Below, piece after piece: positions 1 through 8,943 of a DNA stretch of 64,000 nt. Source of the stretch: Frigoribacterium sp. CFBP 13712 (GTDB taxonomy: Bacteria > Actinomycetota > Actinomycetes > Actinomycetales > Microbacteriaceae); contig NZ_JACYVH010000009.1 of the NCBI RefSeq assembly GCF_014842255.1, forward strand, positions 12,423 through 76,422, in the 5' to 3' direction. How positions within the stretch are numbered: position 1 is the stretch's first letter; every line of letters begins with the position of its first letter. The position numbers were made by a program, and so were the translations under genes. Under the pieces are notes generated by a model, which was given only the letters and a program-made list of their open reading frames with translations, ran no database searches and was not told the origin of the DNA.

Positions 1-6
1 GCCACC

Positions 7-12
7 TAGAAT
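7..12 (+). promoter_or_regulatory. Leaderless -10 box of mntR-type gene
   Basis: TAGAAT lies six bases before the ATG at 19, so transcription would begin at or next to the start codon. The same arrangement (TAnnnT, 6-7 bases, start codon) precedes several other housekeeping genes in the window. It supports the start at 19. The -35 region lies outside the window. Confidence 0.5.
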
Positions 13-18
13 CGGGGC

Positions 19-741
19 ATGCCAACGGAAGCCGGTTCGGCGCCCTCCACGATGACCGAGAACTACCTCAAGGTCATCTGGAAGGCAGACGAGTGGGCCG
101 TCGACGGCGACGCCCCCGGCATCACGACGAACGAGATCGCGGCCACGCTCGGGGTCGGCGCCTCGACGGTGTCGGGCAACCTGCGCAAGCTCGAACGCGA
201 CGGCTTCATCGACTACGAGCCGTACCGCCGCATCGCCCTGACCGACACCGGTCGAGCCGTCGCGATCGCCGTCGTGCGCCGTCACCGGCTGATCGAGACG
301 TACCTCGTCGAACGCCTCGGCTACGGGTGGGACGAGGTGCACGACGAGGCCGAGATCCTCGAGCACGCCGTCAGCGACCGTCTGCTCGAGGCCTTCGACG
401 TCGAGCTCGGCCGACCGACCGCGGACCCGCACGGCGACCCGATCCCCGCGAGCGACGGCACCACCGTGCGCCCCGTCGCCCACCGGCTGGGCGAGTTCGC
501 CGAGGGCGAGTGCGGCTACGTGGTGCGCGTCTCGGACGACGAGCCCGAGCTGCTGCGCTACCTCAGCTCGCTCGACCTGCGGGTCGGCGCCCACGTGCGG
601 ATCGGCGAGCGCCGCGACTACGCGGGGTCGATGCAGGTCGTCGTCACCGACGCCCACGACCTGCCCGTCGAGACGGTCGAGCTGGCCGGGCCGGCCGCCG
701 CCTCGGTCTGGGCGAACTCCGAGCCGCACACGCACGTCTGA
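19..741 (+). CDS. mntR: MntR-type manganese-dependent transcriptional regulator (DtxR family)
   Basis: A 240-residue DtxR-family metalloregulator that should repress manganese/metal uptake genes when metal-bound. It has the N-terminal winged helix (about residues 10-75), the dimerisation helices containing HDEAEILEHAVSD, and a C-terminal SH3/FeoA-like domain (about 155-225). Where DtxR/IdeR carries a cysteine metal ligand this protein has glutamate (EILEH), as in MntR, so manganese is more likely than iron. From memory it closely resembles mycobacterial MntR. The position matching the first N-terminal ligand is Asn in TENYL, where MntR proteins usually have Asp, so metal affinity may differ. 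It is followed by a poly-G tract and lies tail-to-tail with the ROK gene. An internal ATG at 52 is the other possible start. Confidence 0.82.
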   Translation: MPTEAGSAPSTMTENYLKVIWKADEWAVDGDAPGITTNEIAATLGVGASTVSGNLRKLERDGFIDYEPYRRIALTDTGRAVAIAVVRRHRLIETYLVERLGYGWDEVHDEAEILEHAVSDRLLEAFDVELGRPTADPHGDPIPASDGTTVRPVAHRLGEFAEGECGYVVRVSDDEPELLRYLSSLDLRVGAHVRIGERRDYAGSMQVVVTDAHDLPVETVELAGPAAASVWANSEPHTHV

Positions 742-802
742 CCCCGGGGCGGGTGCGACGGGCGGCTCGCGCACCCGGTCACGGGCCGGACCCGACCGAC
801 AC

Positions 803-815
803 GGGGGGGGGGGGG
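803..815. repeat. 13-base poly-G homopolymer tract
   Basis: An uninterrupted run of 13 G lies in the 86-base gap between the convergent mntR and ROK genes. Such a tract is prone to slippage and to sequencing error. It is outside any reading frame and downstream of both genes, so phase variation of either protein is unlikely. Confidence 0.9.
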
Positions 816-827
816 CCGGCGGGGCGG

Positions 828-2006
828 TCAGGGCAGACGGGTGCCGGCCGGGTCGGCGAGGAGGCGCGCGAAGGCGAGCTCGGCGGCCCCGATGGTGAGA
901 CGATCGGCTCCGAGCTCGGCCGGGACGATGCGCAGATCGTCGGCCGAGCCGGGCAGCGCCTGAGCGGTGACCCCGGCGAGCAGACGCTCCGGCTCGGCCG
1001 CGAGCAGCGACGCGAGGAACCCGCCCAGCACGATGAGGCTCGGATCGAAGACGTTGACGACGTTGCGGAGGGCGATCGCCAGGAAGTCGACCTGGCGCTG
1101 CACCTCGACCCGCGCCTCCGACCCCGGGGTCGACGCGACGAGCGCCGCGGCGAGCTCGTCGACCTGCGACCGGTCGAGACCGGTCACGGCCAGCAGCTCG
1201 GCCTGACCGACCTCGGTCTCGAGGCAGCCGGTCGCCCCGCAGTGGCAGAGTCGCCCGACCGAGTTCACGAGCGTGTGACCGAGTTCGCCCGCGTAGCCGC
1301 CGGCTCCGACGAGCGGGGCGCCGCCGACGAGGACTCCCCCGCCGACACCGCTCGCCCCGCCGTTGAGGAACACCAGGTCGTCGACCCCGCGCCCGGCCCC
1401 GAAGCGCCCCTCGGCGAGGGCCGCGGCCGACGCGTCGTTCGCCGCGCGAGCCGGCAGACCGGCGGCGTCGGCGACGAGCTCGGCGAACGGCTCGTCGACC
1501 CAGCCGAGGTGCGGAGCCAGCCGGACGAGACCTCCGTCGGCGCGGACGAGACCGGGCACGGCGAGGCCGACCCCGACCTCCACCACGCCGGGCGACGCGG
1601 CGCGCAGCTCGTCGATGACCGAGGCGGCGACAGCCGCCGCGCCCCGTGCCGTCGGGATGCCGTCGGTCTCGTGGCGGATCCGCGAGCGCACGACGCCGTC
1701 GAGCCCGACGACCCCGACGGTCACGGCGTCGATCTCGGGGTTGACGGCGTACGCGACGACGTCGCGGCTCGCGGCGACCACGGGGCTCGGTCGGCCGACC
1801 CGGGCGATGCCCACGGGGTCGGTCTCGATGACGAGTCCGCGCTCGGCGAGCTCGCCGACGAGAGCCGCGATGGTCGATCGGTTCAAACCGGTCGCCTGCG
1901 TCAGCGCCGAGCGCGAGCGCGGGCCTGCCGCATGCACGAGCCCGAGCACCGCCGACAGGTTCGTCTGGCGCACACCGTCGGCGCGCGCCCCGGGTTCGAT
2001 CGTCAC
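828..2006 (-). CDS. ROK-family transcriptional repressor (XylR-like)
   Basis: A 392-residue ROK repressor, last gene of the minus-strand xyloside cluster. It has an N-terminal MarR-like winged helix (about residues 10-60, with LNRSTIAALVGELAERGLV) and a sugar-kinase-like ROK domain. The zinc motif HxnCxCGxxGCxE is seen as LCHCGATGCLE after the ROK signature GAGGYAGELGH. Neighbouring alpha-xylosidase and xylose isomerase suggest xylose or a xyloside as inducer, as in other XylR proteins. The GTG start at 2006 has AGGAGG at 2011-2016, four bases upstream, so I prefer it to the upstream ATG at 2042. The gap to yicI is only 55 bases, so it may be read from the same transcript. The ligand is inferred from context. 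Confidence 0.82.
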   Translation of the reverse strand: MTIEPGARADGVRQTNLSAVLGLVHAAGPRSRSALTQATGLNRSTIAALVGELAERGLVIETDPVGIARVGRPSPVVAASRDVVAYAVNPEIDAVTVGVVGLDGVVRSRIRHETDGIPTARGAAAVAASVIDELRAASPGVVEVGVGLAVPGLVRADGGLVRLAPHLGWVDEPFAELVADAAGLPARAANDASAAALAEGRFGAGRGVDDLVFLNGGASGVGGGVLVGGAPLVGAGGYAGELGHTLVNSVGRLCHCGATGCLETEVGQAELLAVTGLDRSQVDELAAALVASTPGSEARVEVQRQVDFLAIALRNVVNVFDPSLIVLGGFLASLLAAEPERLLAGVTAQALPGSADDLRIVPAELGADRLTIGAAELAFARLLADPAGTRLP

Positions 2007-2061
2007 GTGGCCTCCTCGGCCGAGCGTACCGGCTCGCGGCACGGGGGCTGGAGGCGCCGTG

Positions 2062-4395
2062 TCAGTCCCAGCCGTTGCCGAAGCGCTCGAGCTGCGGAGC
2101 CACGCGCGTCGACCCGGACGAGGAGGCGGTGGTCTCGACCGACACCGCGCCTCCTCGTCTCGTCACGACGAAGTCGGCGGACTCGCCGTCGGGCGTCGTC
2201 ACGGTCACCGTGCGCGCGCCGTCGCCGCCGGGGAGCACCCGCAGCACGAGGCCGTCGAGGTAGTCGTGGTCGGGGCGGTCGTCACGCCCGCCCATCGGGA
2301 TGACGGCACCCTCACGGACGTACAGCGGCAGGGTCAGCACCCCGTGGGTCTCGGTGCGCCAGACACCCGCCCCCGCGTCGACGACCTCGCCCGTGAACCA
2401 GTTCGTCCAGCGCCCGGCCGGCAGGTAGACCTCGACGGTGCCGTCGGCGGAGAACACCGGCGCCACGAGCAGGTCGTCGCCGAGCAGGTACTGCGTGTCG
2501 ATGTGCGCCGCACCCCGGTCGCCCGGGAACGCCAGCGCCATCGGCCGCATGACCGGCAGCCCGGTGCGGGTGGACTCGAGCCCCGCGGCGTAGAGGTAGG
2601 GCATCAGCCGCAGCTTGAGCTTCGTGAAGACCCGGGTCACCTCGACGGCCTCGTCGTCGAACGCCCACGGCACCCGCACCGAGCTGCTGCCGTGGAACCG
2701 GCTGTGGCTCGAGAGGAGACCGAACGCCGTCCAGCGCTTGTAGACGTCGGGATCGGGCATGCCCTCGAAGCCGCCGATGTCGTGACTCCAGAACGAGAAG
2801 CCGCTCATCGCGAGCGACAGACCGCCACGCAGCGTCTCCGCCATCGATTCGAAGGTCGAGGTGGAGTCGCCGCCCCAGTGAACGGGCAGCGCCTGGCCGC
2901 CGGTCGTCGCCGAGCGCGCGAAGACCACGGCGTCGCCCTCGCCGCGGACCTCCTCGAGGACGTCGAAGACGGCGCGGTTGTAGAGCTGCGTGTACCAGTT
3001 GTGCATCCGCTCGGGGTCGGAGCCGTCGTGCCAGACCACGTCGGTGGGGATGCGCTCGCCGAAGTCGGTCTTGAACGCGTCGACGCCCTGGGCCTGCAGC
3101 CGACGCAGATGGCCCTGGAACCAGGCCGTCGCGTCGGGGTTCGTGAAGTCGACCAACCCCATGCCCGCCTGCCAGAGGTCCCACTGCCAGACGCTGCCGT
3201 CGGGGTTCCTCACGAGGTAGCCGGCGTCGGCCGCCTCGCGGAACAGCGTCGAGCGCTGCCCGATGTACGGGTTGATCCAGACGCAGACCCGGAGGTCGCG
3301 CTCGTGCAGACGCGCCAGCATGCCCTCGGGGTCGGGGAAGACCCGAGGGTCCCATTCGAAGTCGCACCACTGGAACTCGCGCATCCAGAAGCAGTCGAAG
3401 TGGAAGACGCTGATCGGCATGTCGCGCGCGGCCATCTCGTCGACGAAGGCGGTGACCGTCTCCTCGTCGTAGTCGGTCGTGAACGAGGTCGAGAGCCACA
3501 GGCCGTACGACCAGGCCGGCACGTGCGCCGGGCGACCGGTGAGCCGCGTGTACCGGTCGAGCACATCGGCCGGGGTCGGGCCGGCGATCACCAGATAGCG
3601 CAGGGTCTCGCCCGCGACCGAGAACTGCACGCGTTCGACCGCCTCGGAGCCGATCTCGTACGAGACGTGCCCCGGGTGGTCGACGAGGACGCCGTACCCG
3701 CGGTTCGTCAGGTAGAACGGCACGTTCTTGTAGGCCTGTTCGCTCGAGGTGCCGCCGTCGGCGTTCCAGACGTCGACGGTCTGCCCGTTCTTCACGAGCG
3801 GACCGAAGCGCTCGCCCAGCCCGTAGACCAGCTCGCCGACGCCGAGCGACAACTGCTGCGAGACGTACGACGGGGCGTGGTCCGTCGCCGTGCCCGGACG
3901 CCCCGCGCCCTTCAGCACGGCGCCGACCATGGCGCCGTCGATCCGCGCGTCGGGGGCCACCTGGTGGTACCCGACCGACTTCGCACCCGAGCGCGTGAGC
4001 ACGGTGTCGCCGTCGCGGAAGACGAGGTCGAAGGGACCGCCGCGACCCAGGGAGGCGGTGAGCCGCCCCGAGGACAGCGTCGCGCCTCCTTCGGTCACCT
4101 CGGCGACGCCGACCCCGGCCGGGCCGCCCTCGGCGCCGACCAGGTCGAAGCCGATCTCGTCGCGACCGCCGGCGAAGTGCGTGACCTCGACGGCGATCAC
4201 GCCCTCCATCGGCGAGCTGAGGCCCACGGTGAGCACCGGCCGGTTGAGCGTGTCGCCGCGGTGCGCGATGACCTTGGTGGGGGCCGTGACGGCGAGCGAG
4301 CGCCCGTCGTCACCGGTCTCGACGTCGTGGACCTCCTGGCCGAAGAGGGAGGAGACGCCGGGACGCGTCTGCCAGAAGCCGTCGGTGAACTTCAT
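2062..4395 (-). CDS. yicI: GH31 alpha-xylosidase (YicI type)
   Basis: A 777-residue glycoside hydrolase family 31 enzyme that should remove alpha-linked xylose from the non-reducing end of xyloglucan oligosaccharides such as isoprimeverose. The nucleophile motif KTDFGE places the catalytic Asp at residue 444. The acid/base Asp is residue 510 in HWGGD. An N-terminal beta-sandwich, the (beta/alpha)8 barrel (about 260-610) and C-terminal beta domains match YicI in order and length. No signal peptide is present, so it acts in the cytoplasm after uptake by the ABC transporter encoded just upstream. The KTDFGERIP context is that of alpha-xylosidases rather than alpha-glucosidases of the family, but substrate specificity is still inferred. 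Confidence 0.9.
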   Translation of the reverse strand: MKFTDGFWQTRPGVSSLFGQEVHDVETGDDGRSLAVTAPTKVIAHRGDTLNRPVLTVGLSSPMEGVIAVEVTHFAGGRDEIGFDLVGAEGGPAGVGVAEVTEGGATLSSGRLTASLGRGGPFDLVFRDGDTVLTRSGAKSVGYHQVAPDARIDGAMVGAVLKGAGRPGTATDHAPSYVSQQLSLGVGELVYGLGERFGPLVKNGQTVDVWNADGGTSSEQAYKNVPFYLTNRGYGVLVDHPGHVSYEIGSEAVERVQFSVAGETLRYLVIAGPTPADVLDRYTRLTGRPAHVPAWSYGLWLSTSFTTDYDEETVTAFVDEMAARDMPISVFHFDCFWMREFQWCDFEWDPRVFPDPEGMLARLHERDLRVCVWINPYIGQRSTLFREAADAGYLVRNPDGSVWQWDLWQAGMGLVDFTNPDATAWFQGHLRRLQAQGVDAFKTDFGERIPTDVVWHDGSDPERMHNWYTQLYNRAVFDVLEEVRGEGDAVVFARSATTGGQALPVHWGGDSTSTFESMAETLRGGLSLAMSGFSFWSHDIGGFEGMPDPDVYKRWTAFGLLSSHSRFHGSSSVRVPWAFDDEAVEVTRVFTKLKLRLMPYLYAAGLESTRTGLPVMRPMALAFPGDRGAAHIDTQYLLGDDLLVAPVFSADGTVEVYLPAGRWTNWFTGEVVDAGAGVWRTETHGVLTLPLYVREGAVIPMGGRDDRPDHDYLDGLVLRVLPGGDGARTVTVTTPDGESADFVVTRRGGAVSVETTASSSGSTRVAPQLERFGNGWD

Positions 4396-4419
4396 GGGGT
4401 GCCTTTCGAGCGGTGCGCG

Positions 4420-5334
4420 CTACTTGACCGCACCGGCGGTGATGCCGCGGGTGAGGGTGCGCTGGAAGAGGAGGAAGAACACGAGGGTCGGGATCAGGCC
4501 GAGCAGCGCCGAGGCGCTGGTCGTCGTGACGTCCATCAGGCGGTCGCCCTGCAGCGCCGTGATGGCCACCGGCACCGTCTGGTTCGCGTTCGAGACGAGG
4601 AAGGTGAGCGGGATGAGGAACTCGTTCCAGGTCCAGATGAAGAAGAAGATCGCGAGCACCGACAGGGTCGGGCGGCTGATCGGCACGATCACGCGCCAGA
4701 GGATCTGCCACCGGCTGGCACCGTCGAGCGATGCGGCCTCGAGGACCTCCTTCGGGAAGGTCCCGTAGACGCTCGACAGGAGGTACGTGCCGAACGCGCT
4801 CTGGATCACCGTGAAGATGATGATGACCGCCCAGATGTTGTCGTAGAGCCCCACCTGCTTGAACAGGAAGTACAGCGGGTAGAGCAGGGCCTCCTGAGGC
4901 AGCATGTTCGCCAGCAGGAAGAGCACGATGATCCAGGTGCGGCCGCGCACCCGCCCGATGCCGAGCGCGTAGGCGTTGAACACCGAGATGACGACGGCGA
5001 ACACCGCGACGAGGCCGGCGATCACGAAGCTGTTCCAGAGCTTCTGCGGGAACTCGACGCGGTTCCAGAAGTTCACGAGCCCGTCGAAGTAGAGCGACGT
5101 CGGCAGGCTCAACGGCCCGCCGGCCGTGTAGTCGGCGGGCGACTTGAACGAGTTGACGAGGATCAGCAGGAACGGCAGCGCGATCAGCACGCCGAACAGC
5201 ACGGCCGCGGCGAGGATCGCCCAGTCGGCGGCCGTCTTCTTGCGCCCCCGCTGCTTGGCCTTCGGGAGGCGCGGGTCGGCCACCGCAGGACGGATGCGGT
5301 CGTCGTCGACCGGGGGTACGACGGTCGTGGCCAT
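4420..5334 (-). CDS. Sugar ABC transporter permease (MalG type)
   Basis: A 304-residue inner-membrane permease of the CUT1 carbohydrate ABC family. Six hydrophobic segments are visible, starting with one at about residues 37-58. The EAA loop that contacts the ATPase is EAASLDGASRWQILWRVIVP, in the usual cytoplasmic position before the last two segments. It pairs with the MalF-type permease whose stop codon overlaps its start (TGATG at 5332-5336) and with the binding protein encoded first. The likely cargo is an alpha-xyloside. No ATP-binding subunit is encoded in the window, so a shared MsmK/UgpC-type ATPase encoded elsewhere is expected. Confidence 0.9.
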   Translation of the reverse strand: MATTVVPPVDDDRIRPAVADPRLPKAKQRGRKKTAADWAILAAAVLFGVLIALPFLLILVNSFKSPADYTAGGPLSLPTSLYFDGLVNFWNRVEFPQKLWNSFVIAGLVAVFAVVISVFNAYALGIGRVRGRTWIIVLFLLANMLPQEALLYPLYFLFKQVGLYDNIWAVIIIFTVIQSAFGTYLLSSVYGTFPKEVLEAASLDGASRWQILWRVIVPISRPTLSVLAIFFFIWTWNEFLIPLTFLVSNANQTVPVAITALQGDRLMDVTTTSASALLGLIPTLVFFLLFQRTLTRGITAGAVK

Positions 5335-6383
5335 CAGCGGCCCCTCTCTGCTCGTTCGGCCCGGTTCTGGGCCTTGATGAAGAACACCGTGATGACGACG
5401 ATGACGAGGGTCAGCGCCGTCGCGATCGTGGCGCCGTAGCCGACCTGCTGACTCTGGAAGAACTCGCTGTAGGCGTAGTAGCTCGGCACGATCGTCGAGT
5501 CGCCGGGCCCGCCGCGGGTCAGGGCGTAGATCGGACCGAACACCTTGAGCGCCGCGATCGTGCAGGTGAGCACGACGACGAAGATCTCGGGTCGGATGAT
5601 GCTGACGGTGATGGCGCGGAACCGCTGGAACCAGCCGGCCCCGTCGAGCTCGGCGGCCTCGTACAGCTCGGGGTCCACCCGCTGCAGGGCCGCCATGAAG
5701 ATGACCACGGGGTAGCCGAGCTGCACCCAGACCATGACCACCATGATGCTGAGCAGCGCCGTGTCGGGGCTGCCGAGCCAGTTGTGCTGCAGCGCACCGA
5801 GCCCCACCGCCTCGAGGACGGTGTTCAACGCGCCGTTCTCGGGTCGGAGGATCCAGCCGATCACGATCGCGGCGATGGCCACGGGCAGGATCTGCGGCAG
5901 GTAGTAGGTGGCTCGGAGGAACGACGCGAGTCGGCCGCCGAACTTGCGGCCGATCAGGTCGAACAGCATCGCGGCGAGCAGCAGGCCGAGCAGGGTCGGG
6001 ACGACGACCATCGCGATGATCAGGAACACGCTGTTCTGGAACGACGTCCAGAAGCGCTCGTCCGACATCAGCTCGCGCCAGTTGTCGAGGCCGGCCCAGG
6101 TCGGCGGCCGGATGCCGCGGTAGTCGGTGAAGCTGAGGTAGACGTTCCAGACCAGCGGTACCAGCACGACCACCGTGAAGAGGACGAACCCCGGGATCAG
6201 ATAGAGCCAGAAGCCCCGGCGACCGGAGCCCGGCAGCAGGCTCTCCTCCGGGGGGAGGGCGGGGCGGGCCGCGCGACCGGAGTCGCCGGCACCGCGGCGG
6301 GGGCGCCCGGAGCCCGGGAGGGCCGGCGACGTGGGCCGACCCTCCTGGGCGCGCTGCGCCTCCTTCGTGTCGACGGAGGTCAT
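5334..6383 (-). CDS. Sugar ABC transporter permease (MalF type)
   Basis: A 349-residue CUT1-family permease with a long, Pro/Arg/Gly-rich cytoplasmic N-terminus of about 55 residues, then six hydrophobic segments. The EAA loop reads EAAELDGAGWFQRFRAITVS. It is the second gene of the xyloside transport operon: four bases separate it from the binding-protein stop, and its own stop overlaps the next permease start. The ATG at 6383 has a GGAG sequence nine bases upstream inside the end of the binding-protein gene. It should form the heterodimeric membrane channel with the MalG-type partner. Confidence 0.9.
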   Translation of the reverse strand: MTSVDTKEAQRAQEGRPTSPALPGSGRPRRGAGDSGRAARPALPPEESLLPGSGRRGFWLYLIPGFVLFTVVVLVPLVWNVYLSFTDYRGIRPPTWAGLDNWRELMSDERFWTSFQNSVFLIIAMVVVPTLLGLLLAAMLFDLIGRKFGGRLASFLRATYYLPQILPVAIAAIVIGWILRPENGALNTVLEAVGLGALQHNWLGSPDTALLSIMVVMVWVQLGYPVVIFMAALQRVDPELYEAAELDGAGWFQRFRAITVSIIRPEIFVVVLTCTIAALKVFGPIYALTRGGPGDSTIVPSYYAYSEFFQSQQVGYGATIATALTLVIVVITVFFIKAQNRAERAERGR

Positions 6384-6387
6384 CGCG

Positions 6388-7683
6388 TCACTCTCCGGTG
6401 ATGTCGTCGACGCCGCTCTGGTACTGGTCGCCGAGGGTGCTGAGCATGTCGTCGGGTGAGGTCGAACCGTTCACGAGCTCTTGTGTGCCGGCGACGAGCT
6501 GGTCGTAGAACGTGGGCGTGGGCCAGTCGGGGTAGAAGGCGAGCCCGTCGCGCTCGAGGAGCGTGTTGAAGTTCGCGATGAGCTCCTGGCTCTTCGGGTC
6601 GGTGATGTCGGCCGGGTCGGCCTTGACGGGCACGCCGCCGTTGTTGCCGATGAGGTTCTGGATCTCGGGGCGCATCGTGATGTCGATGAACTTCGTCGCG
6701 AGGTCCTTGTTGGCGGCGTTCTCGGGGACGACCCAGAGGTTGCCGCCCGAGCCCGGAGCCATCTCGCTGCCCGGGAACAGGAACGTGCCCCAGTCGAAGG
6801 TCGCCTCATCGGCGACACGGCCGGCCCACCAGCTGCCGGAGACCATGATCGGCGCGCCGCCGCTCATGAACGTGGTGCCCATGTCTTCCGCCTTGATGCC
6901 CGTGACGTCCTTCGAGATCCAGCCGTTGTCGACGTACTCCTGCAGCTTCTCGGCCGCGTAGGTCAGCTCGGGGCCCTGCCAGTCGACGTCGCCCTCGTAG
7001 AGCTGGTAGTCATCGACGAACGAGCGGTCGGCCTGCGAGAGGGCGAGCTGGTAGAAGAGCTGCCCCAGCGGGTACTCGGCACCGGCCTCGGCGAGCGGGG
7101 TGATGCCGGCGTCGGCGAAGGTCTGCAGCGCGGCCTCGAACTCGTCGTACGTGGTCGGCACCTCGATGCCCTGCTCGGCGAAGGCGTCCTTGTTGTAGAA
7201 GACCTCGACGTACTCGCCGTAGTTGGGGATGCCGTACCAGCTGCCCGAGCCCATGATGCCGCGCTCGTCGTACTTCGACGTCGTGGCGATCGACGGGGCG
7301 AGGTCGTCGTCCCAGCCGTACTCCTCGACGGCGTCGTCGAGGTTCGACAGCAGCCCCTGGCTGGCGAGCAGACCGGCGGTGGCGTTGCCCTTGTTGTACT
7401 CGAGGATGTCGGGGGCCTCGTCGGAGTTCAGCACCTGGCTGGCGGTCGAACGGATCTGCTCGAAGCTCTTCGCCTCGAACTCCACGGTCGCGCCGGTCTC
7501 CTCCTCGAAGGTCTCGATGGCCTGGTCCCAGGCGATGCCCATCGCGCTGGTCTCGCTCTCGAAGTGCCAGAGCTTCAGCGTGTTCGGGTCGGATGACCCT
7601 CCGCCGCCGGCGGAGCAGCCGGCGAGCAGTGCGGCGGTGGCTACGAAGGCCGTGCCGGAAGCGGCGATGCGTCGTTTGTTCAA
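6388..7683 (-). CDS. Sugar ABC transporter substrate-binding lipoprotein
   Basis: A 431-residue extracellular solute-binding protein (family 1). The signal peptide ends in the lipobox LLAGC, so the mature protein starts at that Cys, followed by a Gly/Ser linker, and is lipid-anchored outside the membrane. Motifs such as LKLWHFESE near the N-terminus and the alternating alpha/beta lobes fit CUT1 binding proteins. The start is TTG at 7683 with a strong AGGAGG at 7691-7696, seven bases upstream. Upstream ATGs at 7710 and 7719 lack such a site, and the latter lies inside a LacI-type operator. Alpha-xyloside binding is inferred from the operon. Confidence 0.9.
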   Translation of the reverse strand: MNKRRIAASGTAFVATAALLAGCSAGGGGSSDPNTLKLWHFESETSAMGIAWDQAIETFEEETGATVEFEAKSFEQIRSTASQVLNSDEAPDILEYNKGNATAGLLASQGLLSNLDDAVEEYGWDDDLAPSIATTSKYDERGIMGSGSWYGIPNYGEYVEVFYNKDAFAEQGIEVPTTYDEFEAALQTFADAGITPLAEAGAEYPLGQLFYQLALSQADRSFVDDYQLYEGDVDWQGPELTYAAEKLQEYVDNGWISKDVTGIKAEDMGTTFMSGGAPIMVSGSWWAGRVADEATFDWGTFLFPGSEMAPGSGGNLWVVPENAANKDLATKFIDITMRPEIQNLIGNNGGVPVKADPADITDPKSQELIANFNTLLERDGLAFYPDWPTPTFYDQLVAGTQELVNGSTSPDDMLSTLGDQYQSGVDDITGE

Positions 7684-7690
7684 GGTTCTA

Positions 7691-7696
7691 CCTCCT
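7691..7696 (-). promoter_or_regulatory. Shine-Dalgarno site deciding a TTG start
   Basis: AGGAGG on the minus strand stands seven bases before TTG 7683. Starting there leaves a normal lipoprotein signal peptide. The upstream in-frame ATGs would add nine or more residues and have no comparable site. Confidence 0.75.
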
Positions 7697-7715
7697 CGTA
7701 GAGTGCCCATCGCCT

Positions 7716-7741
7716 TCATCGTCGAAGCGTTTCGACGATGA
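7716..7741. promoter_or_regulatory. LacI-type operator of the xyloside operon
   Basis: Two perfect 11-base arms, TCATCGTCGAA (7716-7726) and TTCGACGATGA (7731-7741), are separated by GCGT. The centre GAAGCGTTTC fits the usual LacI-family operator core. It sits 33 bases before the binding-protein start and just downstream of the lacI stop. The adjacent LacI-family protein is the probable ligand. Confidence 0.75.
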
Positions 7742-7820
7742 ACAGGGGGCGACGGAGCGGGTGGTGATTCGGTGGTGGTGCTGTTGTGCTGCGGTGGTGC
7801 GGTGGTGCGGTCGGGTGGGT

Positions 7821-8837
7821 TCAGGAGGCGCGGGTCGGCTCGATGACCGACCCCTTCGCCAGATAGGTGGGCGCGATCAGCTCGACACCCGTGTCGACGC
7901 GGCCGTCGATGCGGTCGAAGGCGGCCTCGACCGCTCGCGAGCACATCTCGTCGATCGGCAGCGGGATGGTGTCGAGCGGCGGGTCGAGCTCGTCGGCGGG
8001 GTAGCTGGCGCAGGCGGCCAGCACCGAGAGGTCTCGAGGGATGTCGACGCCGAGCCTGCGCAGATGCTGCATCGCGGCCTCGGCGGTGGGCTCGCTGCAG
8101 TGGAGCACCAGTGCGGTCATGTCGGGCAGTCGACCGCGGAGCTCGTCGACGGCGCGGATCGCGGAGGCGCGACCGAGGTCGGTCGCGACGGTCAGGCTCT
8201 CCACGCCCCGATCGGCGGCGCGGGCCGCGAAGGCGTCGTCGAAGCGTCGGATGAAGCCGGTGTCGCGCTCGAGGTACGAGGCGGGGTGGCCGATGACCCC
8301 GATCGACCCGTGACCGTGGTCGGCGAGGCGGTCGACGACGAGACGCGCGGCCGACTCGAAGTCGAGATCGATGCAGGCGAGGTCGTCGACGTCGCGCGGG
8401 ATCCCGATGAAGCCGGCCGGGAGGTCGAGCTCTCGCACGAGGTCGACGCGCTCGTCGACCGTCGCCACGCCGAGGGCCACGACCCCGTCGACCAGCGAAC
8501 TCGAGGCGACCCGGCGGATACCCGAGACCTCGTCGTCCGTGGCGAGCAGCAGGACGTCGTAGTCGCGACGGCGCGCGGCCTCGACGACCGCGGTGACGAA
8601 CCGCATCTGCGTGGGCTGGTGGTTGTCGGCGCGGATCGGCGCGCTGAGGGCGAGGATGTTGGTGCGCGCGCCGGCCAGCATGCGGGCCCCGGCGTGCGGG
8701 CGGTAGCCGAGACGCTCGACGACGTCGGTGACCCGCTGCCGCGTGCTCGAGGCGATCGAACGCTTGCCGGAGAGGGCGTACGACACGGTCGAGATGGAGA
8801 CGCCGGCGGCCTGCGCCACATCGTGGATCGTCGCCAT
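7821..8837 (-). CDS. LacI-family transcriptional repressor of xyloside genes
   Basis: A 338-residue LacI/GalR repressor. The N-terminal helix-turn-helix is TIHDVAQAAGVSISTVSYAL, with the hinge helix around GYRPHAGARMLA, and a periplasmic-binding-protein-like effector domain follows from about residue 60. The start ATG 8837 gives the canonical MATIHDVA beginning and has a GTGAGGT site upstream; longer in-frame starts add a basic tail with no family match. It is divergent from xylA and upstream of the transporter operon. Palindromes with a GAAGCG(C/T)TTC core lie on both sides of the gene, implying autoregulation and control of transport genes. The effector is probably a xyloside or xylose. Confidence 0.88.
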   Translation of the reverse strand: MATIHDVAQAAGVSISTVSYALSGKRSIASSTRQRVTDVVERLGYRPHAGARMLAGARTNILALSAPIRADNHQPTQMRFVTAVVEAARRRDYDVLLLATDDEVSGIRRVASSSLVDGVVALGVATVDERVDLVRELDLPAGFIGIPRDVDDLACIDLDFESAARLVVDRLADHGHGSIGVIGHPASYLERDTGFIRRFDDAFAARAADRGVESLTVATDLGRASAIRAVDELRGRLPDMTALVLHCSEPTAEAAMQHLRRLGVDIPRDLSVLAACASYPADELDPPLDTIPLPIDEMCSRAVEAAFDRIDGRVDTGVELIAPTYLAKGSVIEPTRAS

Positions 8838-8881
8838 CGTGACCTCACCGTCTCGTCGTCGTGTCGTCCGACCCGTCGAGG

Positions 8882-8893
8882 CGAAGCGCTTCG
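8882..8893. promoter_or_regulatory. LacI-type operator, lacI-xylA divergent region
   Basis: CGAAGCGCTTCG is a perfect 12-base palindrome 45 bases upstream of the lacI start. It shares its core with the operator at 7716-7741. Both sites flank the LacI-family gene. Confidence 0.7.
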
Positions 8894-8943
8894 ACGAGGT
8901 TCGAGAGGAGACGATACGACAGCTCCGATCGATGCGCAAGATG

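Noticed and set aside
1363-5439. A 1358-codon plus-strand open frame through the xyloside genes
   Set aside because: It is the complement of the ROK, GH31 and permease genes, whose catalytic and transport motifs are all on the minus strand.
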